DNA of 64,000 nucleotides from Veillonella denticariosi JCM 15641 (GTDB lineage: Bacteria > Bacillota > Negativicutes > Veillonellales > Veillonellaceae), in assembly GCF_002959855.1 (NCBI RefSeq), contig NZ_PPDB01000003.1, forward strand, positions 496,001 through 560,000, in the 5' to 3' direction. The notes under the pieces are model-generated. The model did no database searches. It was given only the letters and a program-made list of their open reading frames with translations, and was not told where the DNA came from. Shown piece by piece: positions 38,237 to 49,094 of the stretch (its first letter is position 1; the number at the start of each line of letters is the position of its first letter). Both the position numbers and the translations under genes were made by a program.

Positions 38237-39664
38237 ATGGGGAATTATAAAAACTATCACTTAGTAATCAGTAAATTTATATTAGCCTGTTTTGATTATA
38301 TAGGCATCGTATTGGGGATCTTGAGTGCGTATTATCTGCGCTTATCGTTTACACACATACCGCTTCAATCTAATTTTAAGATGGAAGATATCTATGTATA
38401 TGCTGTTATTCCTGCTATCTTTCTATTTGTTTTGCTGTTGAATAACGCATATTCCGTAGCCGCACCGTATTGGGATACAATCAAGGCCATTTTCCGCAGT
38501 ATCACCATCAGTGTTGTGGTGTCTATCGTGCTGATGTATACGGGGCATGTCACAAATGACGTATCAAGATTGTTTGTCGGATTTTCGTATATATGCATCT
38601 TACTGTTTGTATATCTATTTAGATTTTCTGTTGGTAAAGTTTTATCCTATTTGGGGTATTTAAGTATTCCTGTGCTACTGGTCGGTGCCGGCAAGACGGC
38701 GGAGCTCGTAAAAAAAGCGTTTGATCGCATGCCGATTTCCACATATAAGATTATCGGTTTTGTGGACGATAATCCGAAATCAGTCAGTATAGCGGCGGAA
38801 TATGAATGTTTCGGTGTATTCGATGATGTAGAAGACGTCATTAAGGACACGGGGGTTCAAACGGTTCTTATCTGCGCTCCCGGTCTCGAGTCAAAGAAAC
38901 TGGTGTCTCTGGTGAATCGGCTACAGTTGCTTGTTAAGCGTGTAGCCTTTGTACCGGAGCTGTTCGGATTGCCGGCCAGCAATATTTCGGCTCGCGGCAT
39001 GATGGAGGAACAGGCTGTCGTATTGCGGGTGCAGAACAATTTAGCTCGTAAGTCCAACCGCATTATGAAACGCATTTTTGATATTGTGGCCACCGTGTGC
39101 GGCGGCATCTTGATCTTGCCGATTATCGCAATCGTGGCGGTGCTGATTTATCTTGACTCTCCGGGACCTATCGTGTTCGGCCATAAACGGGTCGGTCAGG
39201 GCGGCAAGGAATTTTTCTGCTATAAATTCAGATCCATGGTTCCCAATGCGCAGGAAGCGTTGGAAATTTATTTAAAGGAACATCCGGAAGCTCGCGAAGA
39301 ATGGGAGCGGGACTTCAAGTTGAAGGACGATCCGCGGGTTACGAAAATCGGTAAATTTTTACGTAAGACCAGCCTCGATGAACTGCCGCAGCTGTGGAAT
39401 GTTCTCATGGGCGATATGAGCCTTGTGGGACCGCGGCCGATCGTGCAGGCGGAGGTTGAAAAGTATGGCGACTATATCAACGACTTTTACCTTGTGCCGC
39501 CCGGCATTACCGGTGTGTGGCAGGTTAGCGGTCGCAGTGATACGACCTATGAAGAACGAGTTCTCATGGATTCCTGGTATGTGCATAACTGGTCCGTGTG
39601 GATTGATATTGTATATTTGATAAAAACGGTATTGGCCGTTGTGAAGGGAAAGGGCGCGTATTAA
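38237..39664 (+). CDS. Polyprenyl-phosphate sugar phosphotransferase (WbaP-like)
   Basis: The 475-aa enzyme starts the lipid-linked glycan: it moves a sugar-1-phosphate, probably galactose, to undecaprenyl phosphate. It has five N-terminal membrane segments, a central nucleotide-fold domain ([16 protein letters not shown]) and the C-terminal bacterial sugar transferase domain with [34 protein letters not shown] and GPRP. GC content rises again compared with the genes just upstream. The stop overlaps the start of glf, so the two are coupled. Confidence 0.9.
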   Translation: MGNYKNYHLVISKFILACFDYIGIVLGILSAYYLRLSFTHIPLQSNFKMEDIYVYAVIPAIFLFVLLLNNAYSVAAPYWDTIKAIFRSITISVVVSIVLMYTGHVTNDVSRLFVGFSYICILLFVYLFRFSVGKVLSYLGYLSIPVLLVGAGKTAELVKKAFDRMPISTYKIIGFVDDNPKSVSIAAEYECFGVFDDVEDVIKDTGVQTVLICAPGLESKKLVSLVNRLQLLVKRVAFVPELFGLPASNISARGMMEEQAVVLRVQNNLARKSNRIMKRIFDIVATVCGGILILPIIAIVAVLIYLDSPGPIVFGHKRVGQGGKEFFCYKFRSMVPNAQEALEIYLKEHPEAREEWERDFKLKDDPRVTKIGKFLRKTSLDELPQLWNVLMGDMSLVGPRPIVQAEVEKYGDYINDFYLVPPGITGVWQVSGRSDTTYEERVLMDSWYVHNWSVWIDIVYLIKTVLAVVKGKGAY

Positions 39665-40761
39665 TGACATACGATTATTTAGTAGTAGGGGCAGGCCCGT
39701 TCGGTGCCGTATTTGCTCATGAGGCGCACAAGCGCGGTAAGTCTGTTCTCGTCATCGATCGACGCAATCACATAGCAGGTAATCTATATTGTGAAAGCAA
39801 AGATGATATCAATATTCATGTATATGGTGCCCATATCTTTCATACATCAATGAAGCATGTGTGGGAATATGTAAACCGGTTTACCGAGTTCAATCACTAT
39901 GTGAACAGCCCTGTGGCGAATTATAAGGGTGAGATGTACAATTTGCCGTTCAACATGAATACATTCTCCAAGATGTGGAACATACGCACGCCAAAAGAGG
40001 CGGAGGCGATCATTACGAAGCAGCGTCAGGTAATTACGGGTGAACCGAAGAACCTTGAGGAACAGGCTATCAGCCTTGTTGGTACGGATATTTATGAAAA
40101 GCTCATCAAGGGTTATACGGAGAAACAATGGGGCCGTAAATGCACGGAATTGCCTGCTTTCATCATTAAACGATTACCCGTTCGCTATACGTATGATAAC
40201 AATTATTTCAATGACCGTTACCAGGGGATTCCCGTGGGCGGTTATACGAAGATGATTGAGCGCATGCTGGACGGTATCGAGGTGCGATTGGGTGTAGATT
40301 TCCTTGAACATCGCGATGAATATGAAGCTATGGCGAATAAAATTATTTATACGGGACCTATCGATGAATATTTCGGTTATTCCGAAGGGGTATTGGAATA
40401 TAGAGGTCTTCATTTTGAAACGGAATGTCTGGAGGAAGCCAATCATCAGGGCGTGGCCGTTGTGAATTATACGGAGGCGGATATTCCGTATACTCGTATC
40501 ATTGAACATAAGCATTTTGAGTTCGGCACGCAGCAGGTTACCTATGTGACGAAAGAGTATCCGAAAGACTGGACAATAGGCGAAGAGGCGTATTATCCCG
40601 TAAATGATGTAAAGAATTTAGATTTATATGCTAAGTACGTAAAAAAAGCCGAAGCGGAGACGAAGGTAATCTTTGGAGGCCGCTTAGGGGAATATAAATA
40701 TTACGATATGGATAAGGTCATTGCGAGTGCGTTGTCACTGGTTGAAAGAGAATTGGTTTAA
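39664..40761 (+). CDS. glf: UDP-galactopyranose mutase
   Basis: Glf converts UDP-galactopyranose to UDP-galactofuranose. The 365-aa flavoprotein begins YLVVGAGPFGAVFAHEA, with the FAD-binding GxGxxG-type motif, continues ERRKHIAGN-like DRRNHIAGN, VYGAHIFHTS and the later RY TYDNNYFNDRYQGIP region, with NYFNDRYQGIPVGGYT. It shares one base with the preceding stop codon. It shows that the glycan probably contains galactofuranose. Confidence 0.95.
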   Translation: MTYDYLVVGAGPFGAVFAHEAHKRGKSVLVIDRRNHIAGNLYCESKDDINIHVYGAHIFHTSMKHVWEYVNRFTEFNHYVNSPVANYKGEMYNLPFNMNTFSKMWNIRTPKEAEAIITKQRQVITGEPKNLEEQAISLVGTDIYEKLIKGYTEKQWGRKCTELPAFIIKRLPVRYTYDNNYFNDRYQGIPVGGYTKMIERMLDGIEVRLGVDFLEHRDEYEAMANKIIYTGPIDEYFGYSEGVLEYRGLHFETECLEEANHQGVAVVNYTEADIPYTRIIEHKHFEFGTQQVTYVTKEYPKDWTIGEEAYYPVNDVKNLDLYAKYVKKAEAETKVIFGGRLGEYKYYDMDKVIASALSLVERELV

Positions 40762-40860
40762 TGGTGTATTATTATGTGCTATGAGTACGATTTCATATGC
40801 TGCAAGAGCAGTACAAGGGGTTAGGGGAAAGCGTGCATAGCTTATGTAAGGAGTGAAATA

Positions 40861-41634
40861 GTGAATATAAAAATATTAGTAGCCACACATAAGCAATATT
40901 GGATGCCTGAAGATCACGTATATATGCCAATTCATGTTGGGCGTGAAGGAAAAGCTGATTTAGGATATGTAGGTGACAATACAGGGGATAATATTTCGCT
41001 GAAAAATCCTAATTATTGTGAATTGACAGCATTATATTGGGCGTGGAAGAATCTTGATGCAGATTATGTAGGGCTTGTTCATTACAGACGGTATTTTACG
41101 CGTAAAGAGGTGCGCTCTGTAGAGGATAAAAAGAATCAGATCCTAACCGGTGCGGAATGGGAAGGTTTACTTTCACAATATCCTGTAGTGGTAGCGGATA
41201 AGCGCAAATACTATGTTGAATCGAATCGTTCACATTACAATCACGCTCATCATACGGAGGGGCTTGATATAGCGGAACAGATCATCGCCGAGAAATATCC
41301 TGAATATAGTGCTGCTTTCACAACGGTCTGTAATCGTACCTGGGCGCACATGTTCAATATGTTTGTGATGCGTCGAGACCTATACAATCAGTATTGTGAG
41401 TGGATGTTCTCCATATTGGAGGAGCTCGAAAAGCGTGTAGACATTTCCGGTTATGATGTGTACGAATCGCGCATTTTCGGGTTTGTCAGCGAAATTCTGC
41501 TCGATGTGTGGCTTGAAGCGAATCATATTGAGTACAAGGAACAAAATGTGTCCTTTATGGAGCCGCAGAATTGGTTGAAAAAGGGCTCAGCCTTTATATT
41601 ACGTAAATTCGGTTATACGAATAAGGTCAGGTAA
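40861..41634 (+). CDS. DUF4422 glycosyltransferase-like protein
   Basis: The 257-aa protein matches DUF4422, found in capsule and exopolysaccharide clusters: ILVATHKQYWMP, YVGDNTGDNIS, CELTALYWAWKNL and GLVHYRRYF. It starts with GTG after AAGGAG. The family is believed to be a glycosyltransferase. It is followed 2 bp later by a family 2 glycosyltransferase. Confidence 0.8.
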   Translation: MNIKILVATHKQYWMPEDHVYMPIHVGREGKADLGYVGDNTGDNISLKNPNYCELTALYWAWKNLDADYVGLVHYRRYFTRKEVRSVEDKKNQILTGAEWEGLLSQYPVVVADKRKYYVESNRSHYNHAHHTEGLDIAEQIIAEKYPEYSAAFTTVCNRTWAHMFNMFVMRRDLYNQYCEWMFSILEELEKRVDISGYDVYESRIFGFVSEILLDVWLEANHIEYKEQNVSFMEPQNWLKKGSAFILRKFGYTNKVR

Positions 41635-41636
41635 TC

Positions 41637-42698
41637 ATGATGAATCCGGTAGTATCTATCATCGTTGCCGCTTATAATGCGGAGACGACCATCGAGCGCC
41701 TCGTTCAAAGTGTATATTCCCAGACTGTTGACCGGTCACAGTATGAATTGATCATCATTGATGACGGTTCTACGGATAGAACCGGTGAGATTTTGGATGC
41801 ATTGGTGTCTACGTATCCCGACATGACAGTTGTCATCCGCCATATTTCCAACGGTGGCGTATGCGAGGCCCGTAATCAGGGCTTATTGTTGGCACGTGGT
41901 GAATTTGTGACCTTTATGGATTCTGATGATTATTATGGTGAGAACATATTGCAATCATTTTTTGATTATCGTCAGCGTTATCCGCAGGTTGAAATATGGA
42001 AATATGGGGCTATTGAACATTATATCGAGCATAATCTCAGTATCAGGGATAAGATAAATGATGTGGTGCCTTTTATATCTGAAAGCAAAACCGATATCTT
42101 ACGAATGGTACTTGAAATGGAATATATTCCGTTGTTCGGCTATGTTTGGAACGGCTTTTACAGACGGTCGATCATCACCGCTCATAATATACGTTTTTCC
42201 GAACGATATATCATGGAAGACTTTATGTTTTCCTTTGAATACCTCACACAGGCCAAGTCTATGGGGACGATTCCCGACGTGTATTATCATTATATATTGG
42301 ATTTTGATAAGTCCAGCTTATCGAAAAAACGGGAATCGAAGTATTATGAAATGTATCGATTAAAGGTTCAAACCATTTATGAGTATATGCAGACTGCCGA
42401 CATTGACGATAATGCTTGTTTTCAATTATTGAGCCGGTTATATGTCAAATATATGTATTCCTCATTGGAACGAATGGGGGCGTCCATTTTTGAAACATAT
42501 AAATGGCTTCAATTGTTATGGAGGGATTCCCTGTTTAAAGCGATGCAGAAACATATGTGCAGCGGACTATCTCTGATCGGCGTATTATCAGTGCTGTTGA
42601 AGTACAGATGCACTGCAGCCGTTATTTTATGTACCGAGGGCATCTCGTTTGTACGTCATCGTTGTAAGGGATTATTTGCTAAGATTAAATCGAGTTAG
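41637..42698 (+). CDS. Family 2 glycosyltransferase
   Basis: The 353-aa protein has the GT-A core: VSIIVAAYNAETTIERL, IIDDGSTDRTGEIL, CEARNQGLLLARGEFVTFMD with DSDD as the metal motif. The C-terminal half is helical and may bind the acceptor or membrane. It probably extends the repeat unit. The start is ATG-ATG at 41637. Confidence 0.88.
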   Translation: MMNPVVSIIVAAYNAETTIERLVQSVYSQTVDRSQYELIIIDDGSTDRTGEILDALVSTYPDMTVVIRHISNGGVCEARNQGLLLARGEFVTFMDSDDYYGENILQSFFDYRQRYPQVEIWKYGAIEHYIEHNLSIRDKINDVVPFISESKTDILRMVLEMEYIPLFGYVWNGFYRRSIITAHNIRFSERYIMEDFMFSFEYLTQAKSMGTIPDVYYHYILDFDKSSLSKKRESKYYEMYRLKVQTIYEYMQTADIDDNACFQLLSRLYVKYMYSSLERMGASIFETYKWLQLLWRDSLFKAMQKHMCSGLSLIGVLSVLLKYRCTAAVILCTEGISFVRHRCKGLFAKIKSS

Positions 42699-42711
42699 AA
42701 AGAGCGTTATT

Positions 42712-43863
42712 ATGACAAATCGGGAACATAAAGGATTACGTGTGTTACAAGTGGGGATGACACGTAATTTGGGCGGTATTGAAACATATCTGATTGAGCA
42801 GTTTCGACATTTGGATACGAGTCGGATCACCTATGATTTTGTCAACATTACCGGTGAATATGCCATATGTTATGAAGATGAAATACTAGGTGCGGGCAGT
42901 AAGATTTTTAAGGTTGTTTCTAGGCATAAAAATCCCTTATTGCATTATTGGCAATGGCTCACTATCGCATTTAAAAATAGAGGCGTTTATGATGCCGTCG
43001 TATTAAATACGAACAGCTTGGAATACGTGTTTCCTCTCGTATTGGGAAAATTGTTTCATATTCCCGTTCGTGTCATCCACAGTCATAATTCGGGCTTTGA
43101 AAATAAACAGGGGTTAGCGCGAAGGCTGCTGGTAGGGATGAATAAGAAATTATTGTCCTGGAGTGCTAATTTGCGCTTCGCCTGCAGTCGTTTCGCCGGT
43201 CAGTGGATGTTCGTCAACAAGCCGTATCATGTCATTTATAATGCCATCGATATTCATAAGTATGATGCAGATGATTCCGTTCGGAAGGCGATGCGTCAGT
43301 CGTTGGGTTTGGATCGGACGTTGACCTTATTGCATGTAGGGCGTTTTTCTTACCAGAAGAATCACACTTTTTTATTAGATATAGTCAGAGAGGTTCATCG
43401 TATTCATCCAGACTCTGTTTTACTGCTGGTGGGGGATACGACGGAGGAAAGCGTTTATCTATCTGAAGTAAGGCGAAAAATTGATGAATATGGTTTACAT
43501 GATGCGGTTCGCCTGTTGGGGCGACGAGATGATGTGAATCGCATTATGCAGGCGGCGGATGTGCTTGTGATGCCATCCTTTTTTGAAGGCCTTACCGTTG
43601 TCGGTATCGAGGCACAAGCATCGGATTTGCCGTTACTATTATCCGATACAGTTACGCATGAACTGAGTTTGTTGCCATCGACGCGGTTTATTTCACTAGA
43701 TGCGGGGATCGATACATGGGCACAAGCCGTTATAGAGGCTAAACGGAATCATCGTCAAAGCCGATACGATGAATTGAAAGCGGCCGGCTATGACATTGAA
43801 CATGAAACGAAACGCGTTGAGAATTTATTGATAGACACATATCATAAGTTTGTAAATAAGTAG
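42712..43863 (+). CDS. Family 4 glycosyltransferase (Gal/Glc-type)
   Basis: The 383-aa GT-B protein contains VLQVGMTRNLGGIETYLIEQ near the start, LLHVGRFSYQKNHTFLLDIV and PSFFEGLTVVGIEAQASDLP with the GT4 E-x(7)-E pattern. I start it at 42712 after AAAGAG, since the longer frame overlaps the previous gene by 50 bp. The sugar is unknown. Confidence 0.85.
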   Translation: MTNREHKGLRVLQVGMTRNLGGIETYLIEQFRHLDTSRITYDFVNITGEYAICYEDEILGAGSKIFKVVSRHKNPLLHYWQWLTIAFKNRGVYDAVVLNTNSLEYVFPLVLGKLFHIPVRVIHSHNSGFENKQGLARRLLVGMNKKLLSWSANLRFACSRFAGQWMFVNKPYHVIYNAIDIHKYDADDSVRKAMRQSLGLDRTLTLLHVGRFSYQKNHTFLLDIVREVHRIHPDSVLLLVGDTTEESVYLSEVRRKIDEYGLHDAVRLLGRRDDVNRIMQAADVLVMPSFFEGLTVVGIEAQASDLPLLLSDTVTHELSLLPSTRFISLDAGIDTWAQAVIEAKRNHRQSRYDELKAAGYDIEHETKRVENLLIDTYHKFVNK

Positions 43864-43875
43864 TGGGGAGAACGT

Positions 43876-45855
43876 ATGGACTTAGTATTACAACAAGCGA
43901 TTGATGCACACTCCGTCATTACGTTTGACGTGTACGATACGTTGATATATCGCGTTTTATATCGCGATAGAGATCTATGGCATTTGGTGGATCGGGAATA
44001 TCAGAAACGAAATCATGTAGAATCTATTGATTTCTATCGAAAACGGGAGCTTTCAGATAGGAAAGCTCGCAAAACATACCCGTATAGAGAGGTGACGCTT
44101 GATGAAATATACGAAGTATTCGCTGATGTATACGGTAAGGATTTAGCCGATGCTTGTAAAAGTTTAGAAATAGAACTGGAAATCAATCTGACCTTTCCTA
44201 ACGATCCTATTGTGAAAGCTTTTCACTATGCATTACAGCAGGGAAAAGATGTATATATCATTTCTGATATGTATCTGACGGATGCAACGATTGCAGACGT
44301 ATTGGCGTATAATGATATTGTTGGATATAAAAAATTGTTTGCATCTTGTATGTATCGAAAAACAAAACATGAGTCCGGTGAATTATTTACGGCCGTATTG
44401 GATGAGATTCAGGTACAGCCGCAGGATGTATTACATGTGGGCAACGACGTAAAGGCCGATATAGAGCGGTCTAAATCACGAGGCTTGGATGCGTATCTGG
44501 TGAAACCGGCCAATCGCACGCAGTATGTAAATGTGACCAGGGCCAAGTCCGATTTAAATTATTCGCTATTGTACGGGTTTATTACAAAATATAACTCATC
44601 AAATATAGCGGAACCATCAGATGCTGTAGAAGCATTGTCACTAACGGATGTATCAGAATTATCGAAAGTAACTGATACATTGGCGTATCGATTGGGCTTT
44701 GATGTATTCGGTCCCATTGTTACGGGCTTTATGCAATGGGTCGAGCAACAAAGAAAATCCTATAATCTTGATTCCATTTTGTTTTTAGCGCGTGACGGCT
44801 ATGTGTTACAAAAGATTTCCGATTCCGTTCGAGATAGCATCGACACGTTTTATTCCTATTTATCCCGTCGTTCTGTTGTGATTCCGCTGCTTCAATATCA
44901 GCAGTCCCTGGAAGATATTTTAAATCTTTACAAATCGTGGCAGTCCGGCATTACATTGACGACGTTTTTCAACAGATTAGGTATACCGTATGATGCGGAT
45001 ATCATCCGCTCCGTGGGACTGTCGGAAAGCGATACGTTCAGCAGAGCGGAATTATCTACGGATGGTCGGATTCAGGCCTTATATGACTGCGTTCGAGATC
45101 GGGTTATGATGAACTCGCAGGAGCAGGGGGCTTTATTGTATGACTATATCCGTCAATACAGCACGTATACAAAAATCGGTATTGTCGATTTGGGATCCGG
45201 TACGATTGTAGAGGCGTTAAAGCAGTATAGCCGCATTAATCATATCGATATAGAGTGGATTCCTCTGTACTTACAAAACAGTCTTAAACCGGCAGAATCG
45301 TATATCGATATTAGCGAAAACTATGAACTGCAAACGGCATTGCGTCTGGGATACATGTTTTTAGAGGTGTTCTTTACCGCTCCTCATGGTACGACATTGG
45401 GATATACGCGTACCGAAGATGGTGCAGTTGAGGCTGTGCTGGAAGCCTATGAATATGATGCCATACCGGATAGCTATAAAGTTCGTCTACGGGAATTACA
45501 TCAAGGGGCGATAGATTTTTATAAGGGCTACCCCGTTGATATGACTCGGTACGGCTCTATTGATACAGATACGATTATGACTAATTTTAATTACTTTGTT
45601 TTACATCCTACCGATGAAGACCTCACATACTGGGGTTCTTATCCGGTGTATATTGATTCCTTTGAACCGATGGTAAAATGCGGTACATTATCATCGTATG
45701 CAGCCAATCCGAAGCGATTATATGATGATTTCAAGAACAGTGTATGGCCTGCAGGATTTATGCATGCTGTCGGTCATTCCAATATATTGTTACGAATGTT
45801 GAGCCGGGGGAATCAACTGAGGCTGATTTTGCGAGATAAGTGGGGGAAACGATGA
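43876..45855 (+). CDS. HAD-like hydrolase domain fused to a large unknown domain
   Basis: The first about 215 residues are a HAD-type phosphatase: ITFDVYDTLIYR (motif I), SDMYLTD (motif II) and HVGNDVKADIERS (motif III/IV). The remaining 440 residues contain LFLARDGYVLQKI, seen in large polysaccharide-cluster proteins, and have no function I can name. The protein probably works in the cytoplasm on a sugar phosphate, or in assembly of glycan. The last 4 bp overlap the next start. Confidence 0.72.
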   Translation: MDLVLQQAIDAHSVITFDVYDTLIYRVLYRDRDLWHLVDREYQKRNHVESIDFYRKRELSDRKARKTYPYREVTLDEIYEVFADVYGKDLADACKSLEIELEINLTFPNDPIVKAFHYALQQGKDVYIISDMYLTDATIADVLAYNDIVGYKKLFASCMYRKTKHESGELFTAVLDEIQVQPQDVLHVGNDVKADIERSKSRGLDAYLVKPANRTQYVNVTRAKSDLNYSLLYGFITKYNSSNIAEPSDAVEALSLTDVSELSKVTDTLAYRLGFDVFGPIVTGFMQWVEQQRKSYNLDSILFLARDGYVLQKISDSVRDSIDTFYSYLSRRSVVIPLLQYQQSLEDILNLYKSWQSGITLTTFFNRLGIPYDADIIRSVGLSESDTFSRAELSTDGRIQALYDCVRDRVMMNSQEQGALLYDYIRQYSTYTKIGIVDLGSGTIVEALKQYSRINHIDIEWIPLYLQNSLKPAESYIDISENYELQTALRLGYMFLEVFFTAPHGTTLGYTRTEDGAVEAVLEAYEYDAIPDSYKVRLRELHQGAIDFYKGYPVDMTRYGSIDTDTIMTNFNYFVLHPTDEDLTYWGSYPVYIDSFEPMVKCGTLSSYAANPKRLYDDFKNSVWPAGFMHAVGHSNILLRMLSRGNQLRLILRDKWGKR

Positions 45856-47096
45856 AAGTTAATTGGTCATTGTTGGAAAATATCGGATCCCTGTTAACCG
45901 TGAAGGGGCTTCAATATGTGCTCAGTTTTATCACCTTTCCTTATTTGGTTCGCGTGTTACACGTCGACGGATTCGGTGAACTGGCGTTTGCTACGGGTAT
46001 CATTCAATACTTTTTGCTGGTATCCAATTTCGGTTTCGATCTGAGTGGCCCTAAAAGCATAGCTCGTCACGATAGAGGACCCAAGCGGGGCTTTTATTTC
46101 ACCTCGATTATGGGGGCGAAACTCTTTATTTTGTTGCTTCTGACGGTGGTTTTTGCCTTGGCGCTCGTTGCGCTTTCTCATTGGTTCACGTTTAACGCTC
46201 TACTATACGTCGCGATTTACTTGAATGTCATCGGGACGGCACTATTTCCGATATGGTTCTTTCAAGGTATACAAAAAATGCGGTACATCACATTTGTCAG
46301 TATTATGGGCCGGATTATATCGGTGGCGGGTATTTTCCTGTTTGTGAAAGCGGCGGATGATATCGTATGGGCCGGTTTTTTCCAATCCATTACCACCGTT
46401 ATTGCGGCGGTGTGTTCCTGGGGGATTATTATTAAGGAATATCCCGATATATTGATCAGAGTAAAATGGAGTCATATCAAGGACGCGATCAAAGATAGCC
46501 TTCCTTATTTCGGCTCTATGGTTGCCATTAATTTGTACACCACGTCTACCATTGTTTTTTTAGGGCTGTTAACCTCTGACTATATCGTGGGTATCTATAG
46601 TGCGGCGAATCGCATTATCGATGCTTTCAGAGGCGGCTTGAGTCCGATTGTGGACGCTTTGTATCCATTTGTGAACAAAGCGGCGAAGGAATCGAAAGAA
46701 CGGGCTAAAGCCATTTTACGCAAGGCTTTCATCATTTTATGTACCGGTACATCCGTATTGTGTATCGGCATCTTGATTACAGCACAATGGTTGGTTTATT
46801 ATATTCTTGGACCGAGTTATGAAGACTCCGTATCGGTATTACAAATCCTGGCGTTCTTACCGCTCATCGTGATTTCCAGTAATATTTACGGGCTTTTCGG
46901 AATGATATCCTTCGGTCATCAGAAGGAATTCGTTACAGTTTTAGTTCATTCCGCTATTTTAGATTTGTGTATTGTATTTCCGTTGATTTATTATATGAAA
47001 GCTGATGGCGCGGCGTTGACGATGGTGCTGACCGAGATATATGTACTGTACCGATGCGTCAAATTTGTCAATGCCAGCGATTTTAGATTCTTATGA
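45852..47096 (+). CDS. Polysaccharide flippase (Wzx-like, MATE/MVF type)
   Basis: The 414-aa membrane protein has about twelve hydrophobic segments and the polysaccharide-biosynthesis N-terminus: GSLLTVKGLQYVLSFITFPYLVRVLHV and GFGELAFATGIIQYF. It would flip lipid-linked units to the outer face. The ATG at 45852 follows GGGGGAAACG and overlaps the previous stop. It forms with the polymerase and the Wzz-like gene a typical Wzx/Wzy assembly line. Confidence 0.9.
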   Translation: MKVNWSLLENIGSLLTVKGLQYVLSFITFPYLVRVLHVDGFGELAFATGIIQYFLLVSNFGFDLSGPKSIARHDRGPKRGFYFTSIMGAKLFILLLLTVVFALALVALSHWFTFNALLYVAIYLNVIGTALFPIWFFQGIQKMRYITFVSIMGRIISVAGIFLFVKAADDIVWAGFFQSITTVIAAVCSWGIIIKEYPDILIRVKWSHIKDAIKDSLPYFGSMVAINLYTTSTIVFLGLLTSDYIVGIYSAANRIIDAFRGGLSPIVDALYPFVNKAAKESKERAKAILRKAFIILCTGTSVLCIGILITAQWLVYYILGPSYEDSVSVLQILAFLPLIVISSNIYGLFGMISFGHQKEFVTVLVHSAILDLCIVFPLIYYMKADGAALTMVLTEIYVLYRCVKFVNASDFRFL

Positions 47097-47125
47097 CAGT
47101 CATTTGAGAAAAGTTGAGAAGATAT

Positions 47126-47788
47126 ATGAATATGTATATTATTAATGAACTTAAAAGAAAATGGTGGCAAATAGCTCTTGTGGGTATTGTCTGTGCCATT
47201 GCCATTATGATTACCAGAACAATTCTAGTAAAACCTGTCATGGTGCATGGTCCTATTAATGCATCCGTCATATTTGCATTAGATGATCAGACTCCGAATC
47301 TGGTAGTGAAGCCGGAGACTCAGATAAAGGGGGTCCTTAATTCCCAGGGTTACATCGTGGGCTTTATAAAACAGACATCCGATACCATCGACTGGAATAA
47401 GATTAATTCCAACTGGGATACGATGGATTCCATCAACCAATTTAAATGGTATCAGCAACATATCTTTGTCAACTCCGATGATCCTAAACTATATGAACTG
47501 TACATTATGTTTGATCCTAATGATATACAAGATGAGGAATATGTAAAAGCGCATCTAGATGGATTGACCGATCAGTATATCGCTTATGCAAACCGCAATG
47601 TGCAGGCAATGAGCCCCTATTATTCGCTTTGCGTGATTCACAAAGAAATCATTTTCGGTGATGATCGACACCATGAAGAGGGCTTTTTATATGTAAAATA
47701 TGGCATTATAGGATTTGTATTGGGTTCTCTCGTAATGAGTTTATTGATCTCTGTTACGGCTGTGAGGAAGTATCGTCATGGTAGATAG
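47126..47788 (+). CDS. Wzz-like chain-length determinant protein (distant)
   Basis: The 220-aa protein has a membrane segment near the N terminus (WQIALVGIVCAIAIMI), a periplasmic domain of about 160 residues, and a second membrane segment at the C terminus (GFVLGSLVMSLLISVTAV). This is the two-helix plan of chain-length regulators, and it lies between the flippase and polymerase. The sequence is diverged and lacks a clear family signature, so the call rests on topology and context. ATG at 47126 is preferred to an upstream TTG. The 3' end overlaps the polymerase gene. Confidence 0.6.
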   Translation: MNMYIINELKRKWWQIALVGIVCAIAIMITRTILVKPVMVHGPINASVIFALDDQTPNLVVKPETQIKGVLNSQGYIVGFIKQTSDTIDWNKINSNWDTMDSINQFKWYQQHIFVNSDDPKLYELYIMFDPNDIQDEEYVKAHLDGLTDQYIAYANRNVQAMSPYYSLCVIHKEIIFGDDRHHEEGFLYVKYGIIGFVLGSLVMSLLISVTAVRKYRHGR

Positions 47789-49094
47789 CCTGTTATGGTT
47801 TTCGTTATTATCGCTACTGTCTGTCGTCATGCTGATGCTGACGCTGTATGTGCTGGACTTCGATCTGCTTTCACCAATTATCGCCACACAATCATCGCTG
47901 ACGATTGCCGGTATACTGTGCAGCATCATGGTTAATCGTTGGAAATTGCCGATGCATGGTGATACGATATTGATTTTAATCACGGTACAGATGGTTATGA
48001 CCGCAGGGGCCTTGTATGTGGCCTATTGTTTACATGATAATCAGACCATACCTATGAAAGTTGATAATCAACTGCATACGATTAATGATGTATATATCCC
48101 TGTCTATCGTCAAGTGATGATGTGGGTTCTGCTGTTCGTCATCGTTGGACTTGCGGGCCATGAGATGTATACACTGGCCGCCAAGGTGGGCAATCGTAAT
48201 GGTATACTGGGCATCGCCAGCAGTATACGGCCTTATATTATGGCTGAAAGTTCAACTGTACAGCTGTCACGTTGGATGGCATATTATCAAATTCTGGTGC
48301 AGCAACTGACGTATATATCATTATTCGCGTTTATTCAACGCGTTGTATGTAAAAGATGGCAATGGAGCAATTTATCGTATTTGATACCGTTGTTATTCTT
48401 CTTTCCTTTTGTATACTTAACGACGGGCCGTATTTTAATTATAACGTTGGTGATTTTTATATTTACGGTCACGGGTCATGCATTGTATCGGAAATACGAC
48501 GGTTATGAATATGCGAAGAAGCTGTTTACGACGGCGGGCGTTTCCTTTTTGAGTTTCTTTCTACTATTTATTATCGTGGGGACATTATTCGGAAAAGGCG
48601 TCAGCGCCGATAAATCAGCTTTTGAAATTCTGGCGCACTACGCAGGCATATCCCTTTCGGCATTTGATGTCATCTTACACTATCAACTGCCTGACTCCAC
48701 GTTAATCGGGCAAACGCTGTTTGTAGGGCCTTATGGAAACTTAAATACGCTGGGATTTGCACTGCCGAAGCCGAGTATTTTCTTGTTCTTTACGTATTTT
48801 AATAATATAGATACCAATGTATATACGGCGCTGATGCGGTATTATCATGATTTCTCGTTTATCGGCATGTATCTGTTTGCACTGCTGATTATTCTGATTT
48901 ACAGCATTCTGTACTACACATGCAGACAAAGAAATAATATCCTATTGATATTGGCCTACGCCACCTTTGTGTATCCGCTATATCTATTTTACGTGGACGA
49001 TCGGATTTTTATCGATTTTTTCGGATCACAAATCGTTTATGTAATCGTACTGCAATATATACTGATTAAACTGCTATATAAACAAAAATCGTAA
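47778..49094 (+). CDS. Oligosaccharide repeat-unit polymerase (Wzy-like)
   Basis: The 438-aa protein has about eleven hydrophobic segments and no soluble domain. A large extracytoplasmic loop lies near residue 280-350, ending in FFTYFNNIDTNVYTALMRYYHDF. This is typical of Wzy polymerases, which have low sequence conservation. It overlaps the Wzz-like gene by 11 bp and ends the glycan cluster. Confidence 0.75.
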   Translation: MVDSLLWFSLLSLLSVVMLMLTLYVLDFDLLSPIIATQSSLTIAGILCSIMVNRWKLPMHGDTILILITVQMVMTAGALYVAYCLHDNQTIPMKVDNQLHTINDVYIPVYRQVMMWVLLFVIVGLAGHEMYTLAAKVGNRNGILGIASSIRPYIMAESSTVQLSRWMAYYQILVQQLTYISLFAFIQRVVCKRWQWSNLSYLIPLLFFFPFVYLTTGRILIITLVIFIFTVTGHALYRKYDGYEYAKKLFTTAGVSFLSFFLLFIIVGTLFGKGVSADKSAFEILAHYAGISLSAFDVILHYQLPDSTLIGQTLFVGPYGNLNTLGFALPKPSIFLFFTYFNNIDTNVYTALMRYYHDFSFIGMYLFALLIILIYSILYYTCRQRNNILLILAYATFVYPLYLFYVDDRIFIDFFGSQIVYVIVLQYILIKLLYKQKS

